Counted from the first letter of the stretch, positions 45,437 through 54,628 are shown. The stretch is DNA of 64,000 nt from Ketobacter sp036337295 (GCA_036337295.1 JAYZEN010000007.1:1-64000); one strand, 5' to 3'. The notes: generated from the sequence alone by a model not told the origin. Program-made: numbers and translations.

Positions 45437-46651
45437 TTACTTGTATTTTTTCAGCTCAATACGGGCAACCGACGCACGGTGCACTTCATCCGGCCCATCC
45501 GCCAGACGCAGGGTCCGGGCGTAGCCATATAACAGTGCCAATGGGAAGTCATTAGATACACCACCTCCACCATGAATTTGAATGGCCGCATCGATCACTT
45601 TTGTTGCAACATTTGGCGCTACCACCTTGATGGCGGCAATTTCTGTCATGGCCCCTGACACTCCTACTGTATCCATCAGGTAGGCTGCCTTTAATGTCAG
45701 CAGTCGCGCCATGTCGATATCCAGGCGGGAATTGGCGATCACATCCACGTTACCCCCCAGCTTGGCCAGGGGTTTGTGGAAGGCTTCCCGTTCCAGGGAA
45801 CGCTCGATCAGGTGCTTGAGGGCGCGTTCCGAGGCGCCGATCAGCCGCATGCAGTGGTGGATACGGCCCGGGCCCAGGCGGCCTTGGGCGATCTCGAAGC
45901 CGCGGCCGGGTCCGGCGATGATGTTCTCCTTTGGCACCCGCACGTTGGTGAAGGACACCTCACCGTGGCCTTCTGGCGCGTCAAAGCGATTGAACACCGG
46001 CAGCATGCGCTCGATCTTCACCCCGGGGGTGTCCAGGGGTACCAACACCATGGAGTGCTGACTGTGGCGGGGGGCATCCGGGTCGGTAACCCCCATGAAA
46101 ATACCGATCTTGCACTCCGGGTGGCCCACGCCGGAGCTCCACCATTTGCGGCCGTTGATCACCACTTCATCCCCTTCCAGGGTGCAGGTGGCGGCCATAT
46201 TGGTGGCATCGGAGGAGGCCACATCGGGCTCGGTCATAAAGAACACGGAACGGATATCACCGGCCAGCAGCGGTTCCAGCCACTGTTTTTTCTGTTGCTC
46301 GGAGCCGTACTTGAACAGCACTTCCATATTGCCGGTATCCGGCGCGCTGCAGTTGAAGGCCTCAGAGGCGAACGGGCAGTAACCCATGATTTCCGCCAGG
46401 GGCGCGTAATCCCGGTTGGAGAGCCCGGCGCCGTATTCCTCATCCGGCAGGAACAGGTTCCACAGGCCGGCGGCCTTGGCTTTCTCTTTCCATTCCTCCA
46501 TCAACGGCGCCACCTGCCACTTGGTCCAGTCGCCGTTGTGTTCGTTTACCTGCTCCATGTACTTGAGTTCATTCGGAATAATGTGTTCGTCCATAAAGGC
46601 CTGGACACGGGCGATCATTTCCTGAGCTTGTGCTGAATGTGAGAAATCCAT
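45437..46651 (-). CDS. acyl-CoA dehydrogenase, ACAD11 type
   Basis: 404 aa from ATG 46649-46651, with AAGGAG just upstream; the longer frame to 46678 is less likely. FAD-dependent acyl-CoA dehydrogenase fold: FFMTEPDVASSDATN, VINGRKWWSSG, GRGFEIAQGRLGPGRIHHCMR and the C-terminal QIHGGGGVSNDFPLA and LADGPDEVH. These closely follow the ACAD domain of human ACAD11 as I recall it, and differ from classical beta-oxidation enzymes. It is the first gene of the operon, divergent from a LysR regulator. Confidence 0.94.
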   Translation of the reverse strand: MDFSHSAQAQEMIARVQAFMDEHIIPNELKYMEQVNEHNGDWTKWQVAPLMEEWKEKAKAAGLWNLFLPDEEYGAGLSNRDYAPLAEIMGYCPFASEAFNCSAPDTGNMEVLFKYGSEQQKKQWLEPLLAGDIRSVFFMTEPDVASSDATNMAATCTLEGDEVVINGRKWWSSGVGHPECKIGIFMGVTDPDAPRHSQHSMVLVPLDTPGVKIERMLPVFNRFDAPEGHGEVSFTNVRVPKENIIAGPGRGFEIAQGRLGPGRIHHCMRLIGASERALKHLIERSLEREAFHKPLAKLGGNVDVIANSRLDIDMARLLTLKAAYLMDTVGVSGAMTEIAAIKVVAPNVATKVIDAAIQIHGGGGVSNDFPLALLYGYARTLRLADGPDEVHRASVARIELKKYK

Positions 46652-46749
46652 GGCGGGCTCCTTGTTTTTTATGGGCACCTTTCTGGTGATTGCGCCTAGG
46701 TTAGAAGAGTTGTAATAATAAAACCAATGAATAGTTTGTATTAAAGGTC

Positions 46750-47664
46750 ATGAATTCTGTGCATATAAATAAGGTGGATCTCAATCTTTACCGGGTGCTG
46801 GATGCGATTTACCGGGAAGGCTCCATTACCCGGGCGGCGGCGACCCTGAACCTGACCCAGCCGGCGGTGAGCCATGCGCTTTCGCGGCTGCGGGAAGCCT
46901 ATGACGACCCATTGTTCGCCCGTTCTGGCAATCGCATGGTGCCGACGCCCTTGACCCGCTCCATCATCCAGCCGGTGCGGGATGCCCTGGAACACCTGCA
47001 AACCACGTTTTCACCCCCTCAGCAGTTTGATCCGGCCACCAACAGCAAGCAGGTGGTGCTGGCCATGCGCGGGGTGGTGGAATCGGTACTGCTGCCGGAA
47101 CTGGTGGCGGAACTGGAGCACCAGGCTCCCCTGATGCAGTTTAGCAGCGTGCGCATTCCGCGGCGGGATATGGAAAGTGAGCTGGCCGCCGGACGGCTGG
47201 ACCTGGCCTTTGATGTGCTGTTGCCCATGGGGGCCAACATCCGCCATACCGTTTTGCTGGAGGACGATTTTGTGGTGGTGGCCCGCAAGCAGCATCCCTT
47301 GTTGCAACAGGGCCTGGACCTGAGAACCTACCTGGAGCTGCGGCATGTGGTGGTGTCCTCCCGCCGCAGTGGGCCGGTGGTGGAGGATTTTGAACTGGGC
47401 CGAATGGGTTATCACCGCAAGATCGGCATGCGCTGTCAGAATTACTTTGTGGCCTTGAGTACGGTCGCCCAATCCCAGATGCTGCTGACCATCCCCGAAA
47501 ACTATGCCGTGCGCAACCAGCGCTACCATGATCTGGACATCTGGCCCATGCCCCTGGAGCTGAAGCCGGTCTCCAGCTACCTGTATTGGCACCAATCCAT
47601 GGACAACGATCCCGCCAATGTCTGGCTGCGGCAGCAGGTGATGGCGCTGCCATTGCGGTGCTGA
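46750..47664 (+). CDS. LysR-family regulator divergent from the acyl-CoA operon
   Basis: 304 aa. Winged helix at residues about 8-66 (LNLYRVLDAIYREGSITRAAATLNLTQPAVSHALSRLREAYDDPLFAR), typical of the NodD/LinR-like branch, then an effector-binding domain. It is transcribed away from the acyl-CoA dehydrogenase across a 98-base AT-rich gap, the classical arrangement for a regulator of the divergent operon. The effector is unknown; an acyl-CoA or hydroxy acid is a reasonable guess. Confidence 0.92.
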   Translation: MNSVHINKVDLNLYRVLDAIYREGSITRAAATLNLTQPAVSHALSRLREAYDDPLFARSGNRMVPTPLTRSIIQPVRDALEHLQTTFSPPQQFDPATNSKQVVLAMRGVVESVLLPELVAELEHQAPLMQFSSVRIPRRDMESELAAGRLDLAFDVLLPMGANIRHTVLLEDDFVVVARKQHPLLQQGLDLRTYLELRHVVVSSRRSGPVVEDFELGRMGYHRKIGMRCQNYFVALSTVAQSQMLLTIPENYAVRNQRYHDLDIWPMPLELKPVSSYLYWHQSMDNDPANVWLRQQVMALPLRC

Positions 47665-47714
47665 CGCTAAAACGGATACAAAACTACCAATGTAAGCCTC
47701 AGTGGTCTGTGTCA

Positions 47715-47740
47715 GCATTCCTGCAAATAAAAAGGAATGC
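47715..47740 (+). promoter_or_regulatory. stem enclosing the ribosome-binding site of the lipoprotein gene
   Basis: GCATTCC (47715-47721) can pair with GGAATGC (47734-47740), and the second arm contains the AAGGA sequence for ATG 47744. Translation could be limited when the stem forms. Confidence 0.4.
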
Positions 47741-47743
47741 ACC

Positions 47744-48832
47744 ATGAAAATTTTGAATTTGAGTTTGAATTTGAGTTTGGTATTGGCGTTGATTTTGGGG
47801 ATGGCTGCCTGCAGCGGTGGCGGCACGAATAAATCCGGAGTGGAGCGCAACAACAACAGCTCGGAAAGCGGTGGCGATACCGGAACTCCGCCGGGGGATG
47901 ACGATGCAACCGAGCCCGACCCGGACCCTGATCCCGATCCTGAATCCCCGGTGTCTATCCAGTTGGACGGCAACCTGTATTTCCCGGTGGCGGAGGGGGT
48001 TACCTGGCACTACAGCAACGGCGATGAGGTGACCTTCACCACTGGCCAGGTCATTCAGGGCCGAACGCTGGTTTCCATGCAGCACAGCTCCAGTGCCATG
48101 CCCCGGGAAGAGTACTTTCAGGTGAGCAATAACGCACTGCATTACGGCGGCCTTTACGCTTTCTTTGCCTATCAGGGCCTGGGGGTGGAAGGAGGCGTTG
48201 AATTTCACAACCTGCGCCGGGTCTATGACCATATCCTGGACTCCGGGGCCGGGCGCACGCTGTTCGCGCAAAAGGCCGACATGGTGGACCCGGATGGCAA
48301 GGTGGTATCCGAGGTGGAGTACCTGTGGTCTTCCCAGGTGGGAGCCAAGGAACTGGTGACCACTGGCCAGTACGGTGACGTGCCGGCGGTGGCGTTGGTG
48401 GTCAACATCGATCTGGCAGTGACGGTGGGGGGAATTCCGGTGCAAACCTTTCCGGTGATTGAAACCACGTTGTGGTTGTCGCCGGGATTGGGGGTGGTGG
48501 CCCGTAGCCTGGGAACCGAATCCTTAACCCTGGAACGGGTTGACGGCGTTCAGGCGCCGCTGGTGTTCGCGTTCGACCAGGGCAGTGGCCTGACCCAGCC
48601 ACCCCAGCAACTGTTGGTGGATGGCAGCGCGGTGACAGATACCGAGGTGGACATGGTGGTGGCCTACGGCACCCGCAGTGTGGACTGGCTGTCGCTGACG
48701 TTTGACGGTACCGGCAGTTGGCGCCTGAGCCTGACCGGTGCGGAGCTGCCCCGGGGCATTCACGGCGCTGTCATCCAGATGACGCGGCAGGGCGTGCGCA
48801 CGGACATCCCGATTTCTGTACTGGTGCGCTAA
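47744..48832 (+). CDS. hypothetical lipoprotein
   Basis: 362 aa from ATG 47744; the frame is open 14 codons upstream but the signal peptide begins here. The signal region is built of an NLSL repeat coded by a near-perfect 12-base tandem (47756-47780), and the lipobox LGMAAC gives C23. A disordered linker with a DPDPDPDPE run (about 55-70) leads to a beta-rich domain of unknown family. No catalytic motif is seen. It is probably anchored to the outer membrane. Confidence 0.82.
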   Translation: MKILNLSLNLSLVLALILGMAACSGGGTNKSGVERNNNSSESGGDTGTPPGDDDATEPDPDPDPDPESPVSIQLDGNLYFPVAEGVTWHYSNGDEVTFTTGQVIQGRTLVSMQHSSSAMPREEYFQVSNNALHYGGLYAFFAYQGLGVEGGVEFHNLRRVYDHILDSGAGRTLFAQKADMVDPDGKVVSEVEYLWSSQVGAKELVTTGQYGDVPAVALVVNIDLAVTVGGIPVQTFPVIETTLWLSPGLGVVARSLGTESLTLERVDGVQAPLVFAFDQGSGLTQPPQQLLVDGSAVTDTEVDMVVAYGTRSVDWLSLTFDGTGSWRLSLTGAELPRGIHGAVIQMTRQGVRTDIPISVLVR

Positions 48833-48940
48833 GCAAAACGGCCATTTTCACATATTACCAACGATTATTTTACAGCCTGATCCAAACCGGTTAATCCTGC
48901 GTGGGTAGTGGTTTATTCACTCTCATGCGGGGGCCATCCC

Positions 48941-49351
48941 ATGATCCGGATCAAATTCAAGAAAGGCTACAAGTACCAACTGGAAGAGGCGTGCCTGATT
49001 CACACTCCGATTCTGCCGTCACAACCCATCGACACCTATTACATCCAACTGCAGACCAACGGCGACCTGGTGCTGGCCAAGGGCTATGCCTGGGACGGCG
49101 CTTCCGGTGCTCCGGACGTACCCAGTTTTATGCGGGCGTCACTGGTGCACGATGCGCTGTATCAATTGATGCGTAACGATTACCTGGATCGGGAAATCCA
49201 TCGCAAGCCCGCGGACCGGCTGATGCGGCGGATGTGTCTTCAGGATGGCATGAATCCGTTGCTGGCGGCGGTCGCCTACGGATTTGTGCGGGCACTGGGT
49301 GAACCGCATACCCGTGGTCTCAGCCGTAAAGAGTTGCTGTTTGCGCCCTGA
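48941..49351 (+). CDS. DUF1353-family protein
   Basis: 136 aa from ATG 48941, the start before IRIKFKKGYKYQLEE. The family is recognised by the central WDGASGAPDVPSFMRASLVHDALYQLMR pattern and the following basic helix. DUF1353 proteins occur in phages and in bacterial chromosomes and have no known function; no other phage genes are seen around it. No signal peptide. It precedes the AsmA gene by 86 bases. Confidence 0.82.
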   Translation: MIRIKFKKGYKYQLEEACLIHTPILPSQPIDTYYIQLQTNGDLVLAKGYAWDGASGAPDVPSFMRASLVHDALYQLMRNDYLDREIHRKPADRLMRRMCLQDGMNPLLAAVAYGFVRALGEPHTRGLSRKELLFAP

Positions 49352-49437
49352 TTCAGGTTTATTGCCACAAACGGTTGTGCAGGTGGGGCTCCTTTGCATA
49401 CTGTATTGGTGTGTTCAGGAACGAAGGAACCTCGTTG

Positions 49438-51639
49438 ATGCGTGTTCTAAAGTGGATAGGTTTGGCTCTGCTGGGATTGCTGGTCTTGATCCTGCTGGCG
49501 GTGCTGGTGATTCGGTTTGTCATCGATCCCAACGACTATAAGGATCGCATTTCGGCCCTGGTCAAAGAGGCCAGCGGCTATGAGCTGACGTTGAATGGGG
49601 ATCTGGCCTGGAGCTTTTATCCCGTACTCGGCTTTGAATCCAATCAGGTCAGCGTGGCCGCGCGGGCGAATCAGCCGTTCCTGCAGGTCAAAACCCTCGC
49701 CCTTGGCGTGCAGTTGCTGCCGTTGTTTTCCGGTCAACTGAATGTGGATCTGCTGCAAATCGACGGTGTGGACGTCAACCTGCAGGTGGATGCCCAGGGC
49801 CGCAACAACTGGACCGTGGCTACACCCACACAGACTGAATCTACTCCGGCCGCCGCGGCAAGCGCGACCACTCCTGCCGAGCCATCTTCCACCGGCAATA
49901 TCCCCCAGCTCTCCATTCCCCTGGTGCGGATTCTCAATGCCAATATCCATTATCAGGATCAGCAGGGCCAGACGGATACCCGGGTGCTGATCCAGCGCTT
50001 GGAGTTGACCCAGGTACAGCTGACCCAGCCCATCGGCATTCTGCTGGAGTTTGCTCTGGCCCAGGCCGGTGGGCCGCAACTGGAGCTGGTGTTGCGGGGG
50101 CAATTGCTTCCCGACCTGGATAAACAATTGTTCCGGCTTGAGCCACTGCAGGTGCAGGCGGATGTGAGCAATCTGTTGCCAGATACCGTCAGGGTAACGC
50201 TGGAGGCGCAGGCCTGGATGGATCTGGCTGCGGATCAGGCCCAGTTGACCCTCAACCGGTTGCAGCTGGCGGAGCTGATCCTGCAGGGCTTGGTAGAGGT
50301 GACTGCCCTCACGGCGGACCCTCGCTATCAGGGCAAGCTCAGCGCAGCGCCGGTGTCATTGGCCAAACTGCTGGCGACCCTGGGGGTGGAGCTGCCCAAA
50401 CCCGCCAGCCAGAACGTACTGAAGACGGTGGCCATGCAATTGGCTTTCAATGGCAACACTGGTCAGCTGTCGGTGCCGAATCTGAAGTTGACCCTGGATC
50501 AAAGTACCCTGAGTGGCTCCCTGGCGGTGAAGGATTTTGCCACCCAGGCCCTGGCATTTGACCTGTCCCTGGATCAGATCAATCTGGATGACTACCTGCC
50601 GGCACCGGATTCTGCCCCAGCCTCAGCCGCGCCAGCCAACAGTCCGGGCGGGGCGGCGGAGGAGTCTGCCCTGATTCCGGTGGAAACCCTGCGCAGCCTG
50701 AATCTGGATGGCCGTTTCAACGCCGGGCGCATCACCCTGCAACAGACCTTGATCGAACGGCTGCAGTTGGCGGTGACCGCCCGTAACGGCGTGCTGACGG
50801 TGAAAGACCTGAGTGCCGCGTTGCTGGAAGGCAGCCTGGATGGAGCATTGAGTATTGATGCCCGTGGAAGCCAACCGGTGCTGGATTCCGATCTCAAGGT
50901 AAACGACATCGAGCTGACTCAAATTACGTCCCGTTTCATGACGGACTCGTTGCTGTCGGGGAAAGCCTCCCTGGTCATGGATGCGAAAGCCCAGGGCAAC
51001 TCGGTGGATGCCTTGCTGAAATCTGCGTTGGGCCAGATGAACCTGAAACTGGACGATGGCGTGTTGCACGGCATCAACCTCAACGCCATCGTGGTGGACG
51101 CGTTGCGGGATCAACTGGCCACGGTGGAAAGCCTGTACCCCAACTATCAGGAGAAGCTGCCCCGCCAGTTGCGGGAGGACACCGAGATCAGCAAGCTGCT
51201 GGCAGATGCCAAGGTGGAAAACGGGCACCTGATCATGCCGCGGTTTGAGTTTTTCACTGGCGAGAGCGGGATTGATGCCAGCGGCAAAATTGATCTGCTG
51301 AATCAGGGCTTCGACTACGACTTCGGGGTGGTGCTGTCTGCCATCGAGCGCAACAAGTATTTGAAGGGCTCCCGCTGGCCCATTCATTGCCAGGGGGCGC
51401 TGGCCAGCTCACCGGCGGACTGGTGCCGGCCGGACACCAAGGCCATGGGCTCCATCCTCACCAAAGCGGCCAAGAATGCGTTCAAAGACAAAGGTGCTGC
51501 GGAGCTGGGGGATAAGGTCGGCCTGGAAGCGGAAGACCAGGAGCAGTTGAAGCAAGAGGTAAAACAGAAGCTGGAACGGGAAGAAGACCGGGCCAAGAAG
51601 AAACTGCAGGAGAAACTGGACAAGTGGCTGCAGCAATAA
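49438..51639 (+). CDS. AsmA-family envelope protein
   Basis: 733 aa from ATG 49438 with AAGGAA upstream. N-terminal transmembrane helix (about residues 3-26), then AsmA/VPS13-like repeats: the N-terminal DRISALVKEASGYELTLNGDLAWSF and C-terminal segments LSGKASLVMDAKAQG and GVLHGINLNAIVVDAL are characteristic. A charged coiled coil closes the protein. AsmA relatives bridge the periplasm and help lipids move toward the outer membrane. A terminator follows directly. Confidence 0.92.
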   Translation: MRVLKWIGLALLGLLVLILLAVLVIRFVIDPNDYKDRISALVKEASGYELTLNGDLAWSFYPVLGFESNQVSVAARANQPFLQVKTLALGVQLLPLFSGQLNVDLLQIDGVDVNLQVDAQGRNNWTVATPTQTESTPAAAASATTPAEPSSTGNIPQLSIPLVRILNANIHYQDQQGQTDTRVLIQRLELTQVQLTQPIGILLEFALAQAGGPQLELVLRGQLLPDLDKQLFRLEPLQVQADVSNLLPDTVRVTLEAQAWMDLAADQAQLTLNRLQLAELILQGLVEVTALTADPRYQGKLSAAPVSLAKLLATLGVELPKPASQNVLKTVAMQLAFNGNTGQLSVPNLKLTLDQSTLSGSLAVKDFATQALAFDLSLDQINLDDYLPAPDSAPASAAPANSPGGAAEESALIPVETLRSLNLDGRFNAGRITLQQTLIERLQLAVTARNGVLTVKDLSAALLEGSLDGALSIDARGSQPVLDSDLKVNDIELTQITSRFMTDSLLSGKASLVMDAKAQGNSVDALLKSALGQMNLKLDDGVLHGINLNAIVVDALRDQLATVESLYPNYQEKLPRQLREDTEISKLLADAKVENGHLIMPRFEFFTGESGIDASGKIDLLNQGFDYDFGVVLSAIERNKYLKGSRWPIHCQGALASSPADWCRPDTKAMGSILTKAAKNAFKDKGAAELGDKVGLEAEDQEQLKQEVKQKLEREEDRAKKKLQEKLDKWLQQ

Positions 51640-51674
51640 AAAGCCCCGTTGCGGTTATGGCAACGGGGCTTTTT
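51638..51674. terminator. Rho-independent terminator between AsmA and GMC genes
   Basis: AAAAAGCCCCGTTGC (51638-51652) and GCAACGGGGCTTTTT (51660-51674) with a 7-base loop. It is symmetric, so it can terminate both convergent genes. Confidence 0.93.
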
Positions 51675-51694
51675 CCAGTCAGAAAACGTAAGCG

Positions 51695-53269
51695 TCAGGC
51701 GATCCGCGGGATCAGGTTTGCCATGATGCGCTCGGCGTTGGCGGCGATGGTCAGGGACGGATTGGCGGCGGCGGTGGAGCCCGGCATCAGCGCGCCGTCC
51801 ATCACAAACAGATTGGGTTGCCCATAGAGTTCCCCGGTTTCGATGTCGGTGGCTTCGCCCATGGTAGCGCCACCCAGGGGATGCCACATGGTGGGTCGGC
51901 CCAGGGCCAGATCCGGCAACGGCATGCCGCCGCTGAACGCTGCGATTTTCTGCAGACTTTCCATATGGGCCTGGCGGGCATAGCCATTGGCTTCCATGGG
52001 CCAGTTGATGAACACCTTGTCACTGTCTTTCAGGTAGCTCAGGGTTCCCGGTTGATCCGGCTTGCACATGGCCATCTGCAATTGCGTGGGGGGCTGACCC
52101 GGAGCCGAATTGGCAGGGGAGTGCATGAAGCCCACGGGTTTGATGGAATTATTGAAATCCCAGGCGGCGATGCTGGGCGGTCCACCCTGTACCGGACCAA
52201 GATCCGAGGTTACACCAATACGCGCCATCAGTTCATCGCCATTGGCGGCCCAATGGGCACCCACGGCGTCATTGATGCCGCGCAGATCACCCAGCGCCTT
52301 GGCTTTCAGCAGCAGTTTGGTGGTGTTCAGGGAACCCGCCGCCATGAACAGGTATTCACAGCCGATCAGGTGGTTCATCACCACGTTGCCTTCCACGTCG
52401 ATCACTTCGCAATGCACCACATAAGGCCCTTTGCGGCCCACCCGGGTAATGGTTTTCACGTTGTGCAGGGTGTTCACGGTCACCTTGCCGGTGGCTTCGG
52501 CATCGGCAATGTAATTCTTGTCCAGGGTGTTCTTGGCGTTGCTGTTGCAGCAGAACACATACTCTCCGATGGAGGCGGCCATCGGCAGTTCACCGGTCAA
52601 CTCCTTGCGAATGATGTTCCAGTTGAAGCCCACATCGCTGCGCACCACCATCATGCCGGCGGCAGTGGCATTCTGGATAAAGGCCTGCTTGGCTTTGTAG
52701 AACGGGGTGCCCAGGATGTCGTCGGGGATGGGGCCACCACTGACTTTGCCCAGCACTTTTGGGTAGTAGTCGCTGGCCATTTGGGCGTAATCCAGATAGG
52801 GGAAGATCTCGTTGAAAATTTCCTCACGGGGCTGCAGCAGCACGCCGCCGTACACCAGTGAGCCGCCACCGAGACCGGCGCCCACCACCGAATCCACGGT
52901 ATCCCCTTCAATACGCTCCAGCATGCCGGCGTGGCGGTTAACCGGAATCTGGCCCGACGGGGCGTCAAAATCGCTGAGCCAGGTGGTGCGGCCATCGCCC
53001 TGGGACATGGACAACAGGGTGGGGAAGCTGTCCGGTCCGGTGTAGCTCCAGCGTTGCCCCCGTTCGATCAGCGCTGTGCTGATCCCGGCTTCAGCCAGGC
53101 GCAGGGCTGTCACGGAACCACCGAATCCGGAGCCGATGACGGCCGCCTTCTTGATGGAGTGGACGGTGGGAACATCGCCCCCGCAACCCAATGTGGATGC
53201 CAGCCCGGTGGCGGCGGTGACGTAGACACCGTTCTTGATAAACTTGCGGCGGCTAAATTGGTTTTTCAT
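51695..53269 (-). CDS. Tat-exported GMC oxidoreductase, cholesterol-oxidase-like
   Basis: 524 aa. The twin-arginine signal RRKFIK (7-12) is followed by a hydrophobic stretch ending in a lipobox-like LGC (C29). FAD-binding VIGSGFGGSVTALRLAEAG starts near residue 44; GLGGGSLVYGGVLLQP and the C-terminal HPLGGATMG and MPGSTAAANPSLTIAANAE are typical of the GMC cholesterol-oxidase/dehydrogenase branch. It likely oxidises a sterol or other lipid alcohol outside the cytoplasm. No steroid-degradation cluster is next to it. Confidence 0.88.
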   Translation of the reverse strand: MKNQFSRRKFIKNGVYVTAATGLASTLGCGGDVPTVHSIKKAAVIGSGFGGSVTALRLAEAGISTALIERGQRWSYTGPDSFPTLLSMSQGDGRTTWLSDFDAPSGQIPVNRHAGMLERIEGDTVDSVVGAGLGGGSLVYGGVLLQPREEIFNEIFPYLDYAQMASDYYPKVLGKVSGGPIPDDILGTPFYKAKQAFIQNATAAGMMVVRSDVGFNWNIIRKELTGELPMAASIGEYVFCCNSNAKNTLDKNYIADAEATGKVTVNTLHNVKTITRVGRKGPYVVHCEVIDVEGNVVMNHLIGCEYLFMAAGSLNTTKLLLKAKALGDLRGINDAVGAHWAANGDELMARIGVTSDLGPVQGGPPSIAAWDFNNSIKPVGFMHSPANSAPGQPPTQLQMAMCKPDQPGTLSYLKDSDKVFINWPMEANGYARQAHMESLQKIAAFSGGMPLPDLALGRPTMWHPLGGATMGEATDIETGELYGQPNLFVMDGALMPGSTAAANPSLTIAANAERIMANLIPRIA

Positions 53270-53644
53270 GAGACGGCCCCTTCCTGTTGTTGTGTACTTC
53301 TGTTGAGTGTTCTTGTTCGTTTTTATGAGCGACCTTTTTCTGTGCGCAACTCGCCCGTCGGCAGCAGGGGGATTGTCCTGTGCTGGAGCGGATGCGTAGG
53401 TCGTTTTTTGATCAGGCTTGATATCAGATTGGTAGTGACAACGGGTCCTGTCAATTTCGTTGTCGTGGGTGTGCGGTCAAAATGTGAACTGGTTCAAGAG
53501 ACAATGCTCCGGCTGATTAGGGCCTTTCAGCTGACCGCCAAAGAAAGCACTAACTCGCATGGGTGACTTCAAAAATGTTTTCTATGTGTCATATAATTGA
53601 AACAATCATATGATTCAGGCAAGGCTTGGTTTTGGGGTTTCGTG
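53270..53644. other. 375-base gap upstream of the AT-rich gene
   Basis: No convincing ORF on either strand. It turns AT-rich toward its right end, where it holds the palindrome at 53590-53612 and a TATAAT at 53592-53597. Confidence 0.5.
53590..53612 (+). promoter_or_regulatory. palindromic operator overlapping a -10 box
   Basis: CATATAATTG (53590-53599) and CAATCATATG (53603-53612) form an inverted repeat with a 3-base centre and a single mismatch. The left arm contains TATAAT (53592-53597). This geometry fits a repressor dimer covering the promoter of the membrane protein that starts at 53645. No -35 at normal spacing is obvious. Confidence 0.5.
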
Positions 53645-54628
53645 ATGGGTGGTTCAGTCAATTATCGTTATATTCTCCTGTTGATCGTTCTTGGGGGGGT
53701 ATTTTTCAGTGTGTTCTTTTGGCGGGAGAGTCTTGACGGTTTCACTGCGCTCTTCGTGGAGCTTCGGTCTGAATACACTGCCGTTGAGCAGCTATCCAAG
53801 TTCTGCCTAATTGTGAGCCTCTTGTCTTGTTTCTACTTGTTGAGGGTTTCTGGCGACAGGGACTTGCTCAGGGCATCAGCTGCGCTCTTTGCACTTACCA
53901 TTACTATATACCTTAGTGAAAGTAATATGATTCGCGACAAGTACCAGCCCGTGTTTGGAATGGTGTTAATTCTCCCAATCGCATTCTGGTTAGCTAGAGC
54001 AAGAAACTGGCTATCATTTTGCGTTTTTGGTTTAGGGGTTTTTATTACCGGTATGGGATCGCTGAAAGATTTTATGATCGAATCTGAAAAGGTCTTGCAG
54101 ATGATCCCACCCATCCTGGAGCAAGTGCTGCGTCAGATTAATGAAGAAGTCCTCGATACGATTGGCCTAGGGGTGATTAGTTTGTCAGCTCTTTGTATGG
54201 CCAGAGACGCACTGTCAGAACTTGTTGTCAAAACGCCGCTGGGGTTTGCTGGAGCCTTGCTGGCAGGTGGTTTGGTCGCTGTCGGAAATGGATTGGCGCA
54301 TTATCAGTACGATCCCAGTGTGCTCTTACTCGGTGTGAGTTTTGTCTTTTCAGCGTTAGGACTAATGCTTTTTGCAGTAATGGATAGTTTCTTTGTGCTG
54401 GCAAAGTATAGCTTTCCAATGAACCGCAAGCTTAAGTTTTTGAGTGTGCCGTTTCTTCTCTTTTTGTTTATCCCTGTGTTTTGGGACCAGTATAACAACT
54501 TCATGTCATTATTCTTTTGGTTAGGCAGCATCTATTTGTCGCGACAACTTTATAAACAGGCTTTGGAAACCGTTTCAACTTCTCCTCGTGCTCATACAGA
54601 GGAGGCAGCAGGGAGCTTGCAGTTTTAA
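53645..54628 (+). CDS. AT-rich multi-pass membrane protein, unknown function
   Basis: 327 aa from ATG 53645, with GGGG seven bases upstream; a TTG at 53597 is rejected because it falls in the palindrome. About eight to nine hydrophobic helices (for example YILLLIVLGGVFFSVFFW, VFGMVLILPIAFWLA, LGFAGALLAGGLVAVGNGLA). The middle includes a soluble-looking EKVLQMIPPILEQVLRQINEE segment. The DNA is visibly AT-richer with different codon choice from all neighbours, a sign of recent transfer. No family recognised. Confidence 0.82.
   Translation: MGGSVNYRYILLLIVLGGVFFSVFFWRESLDGFTALFVELRSEYTAVEQLSKFCLIVSLLSCFYLLRVSGDRDLLRASAALFALTITIYLSESNMIRDKYQPVFGMVLILPIAFWLARARNWLSFCVFGLGVFITGMGSLKDFMIESEKVLQMIPPILEQVLRQINEEVLDTIGLGVISLSALCMARDALSELVVKTPLGFAGALLAGGLVAVGNGLAHYQYDPSVLLLGVSFVFSALGLMLFAVMDSFFVLAKYSFPMNRKLKFLSVPFLLFLFIPVFWDQYNNFMSLFFWLGSIYLSRQLYKQALETVSTSPRAHTEEAAGSLQF

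Noticed and set aside
48941..49351. Prophage remnant
   Set aside because: DUF1353 occurs in phages, but no integrase, capsid, tail or lysis genes surround it.
53597..53644. TTG extension of the AT-rich membrane gene
   Set aside because: The TTG lies inside the palindrome and -10 box; the ATG at 53645 has a proper GGGG sequence.
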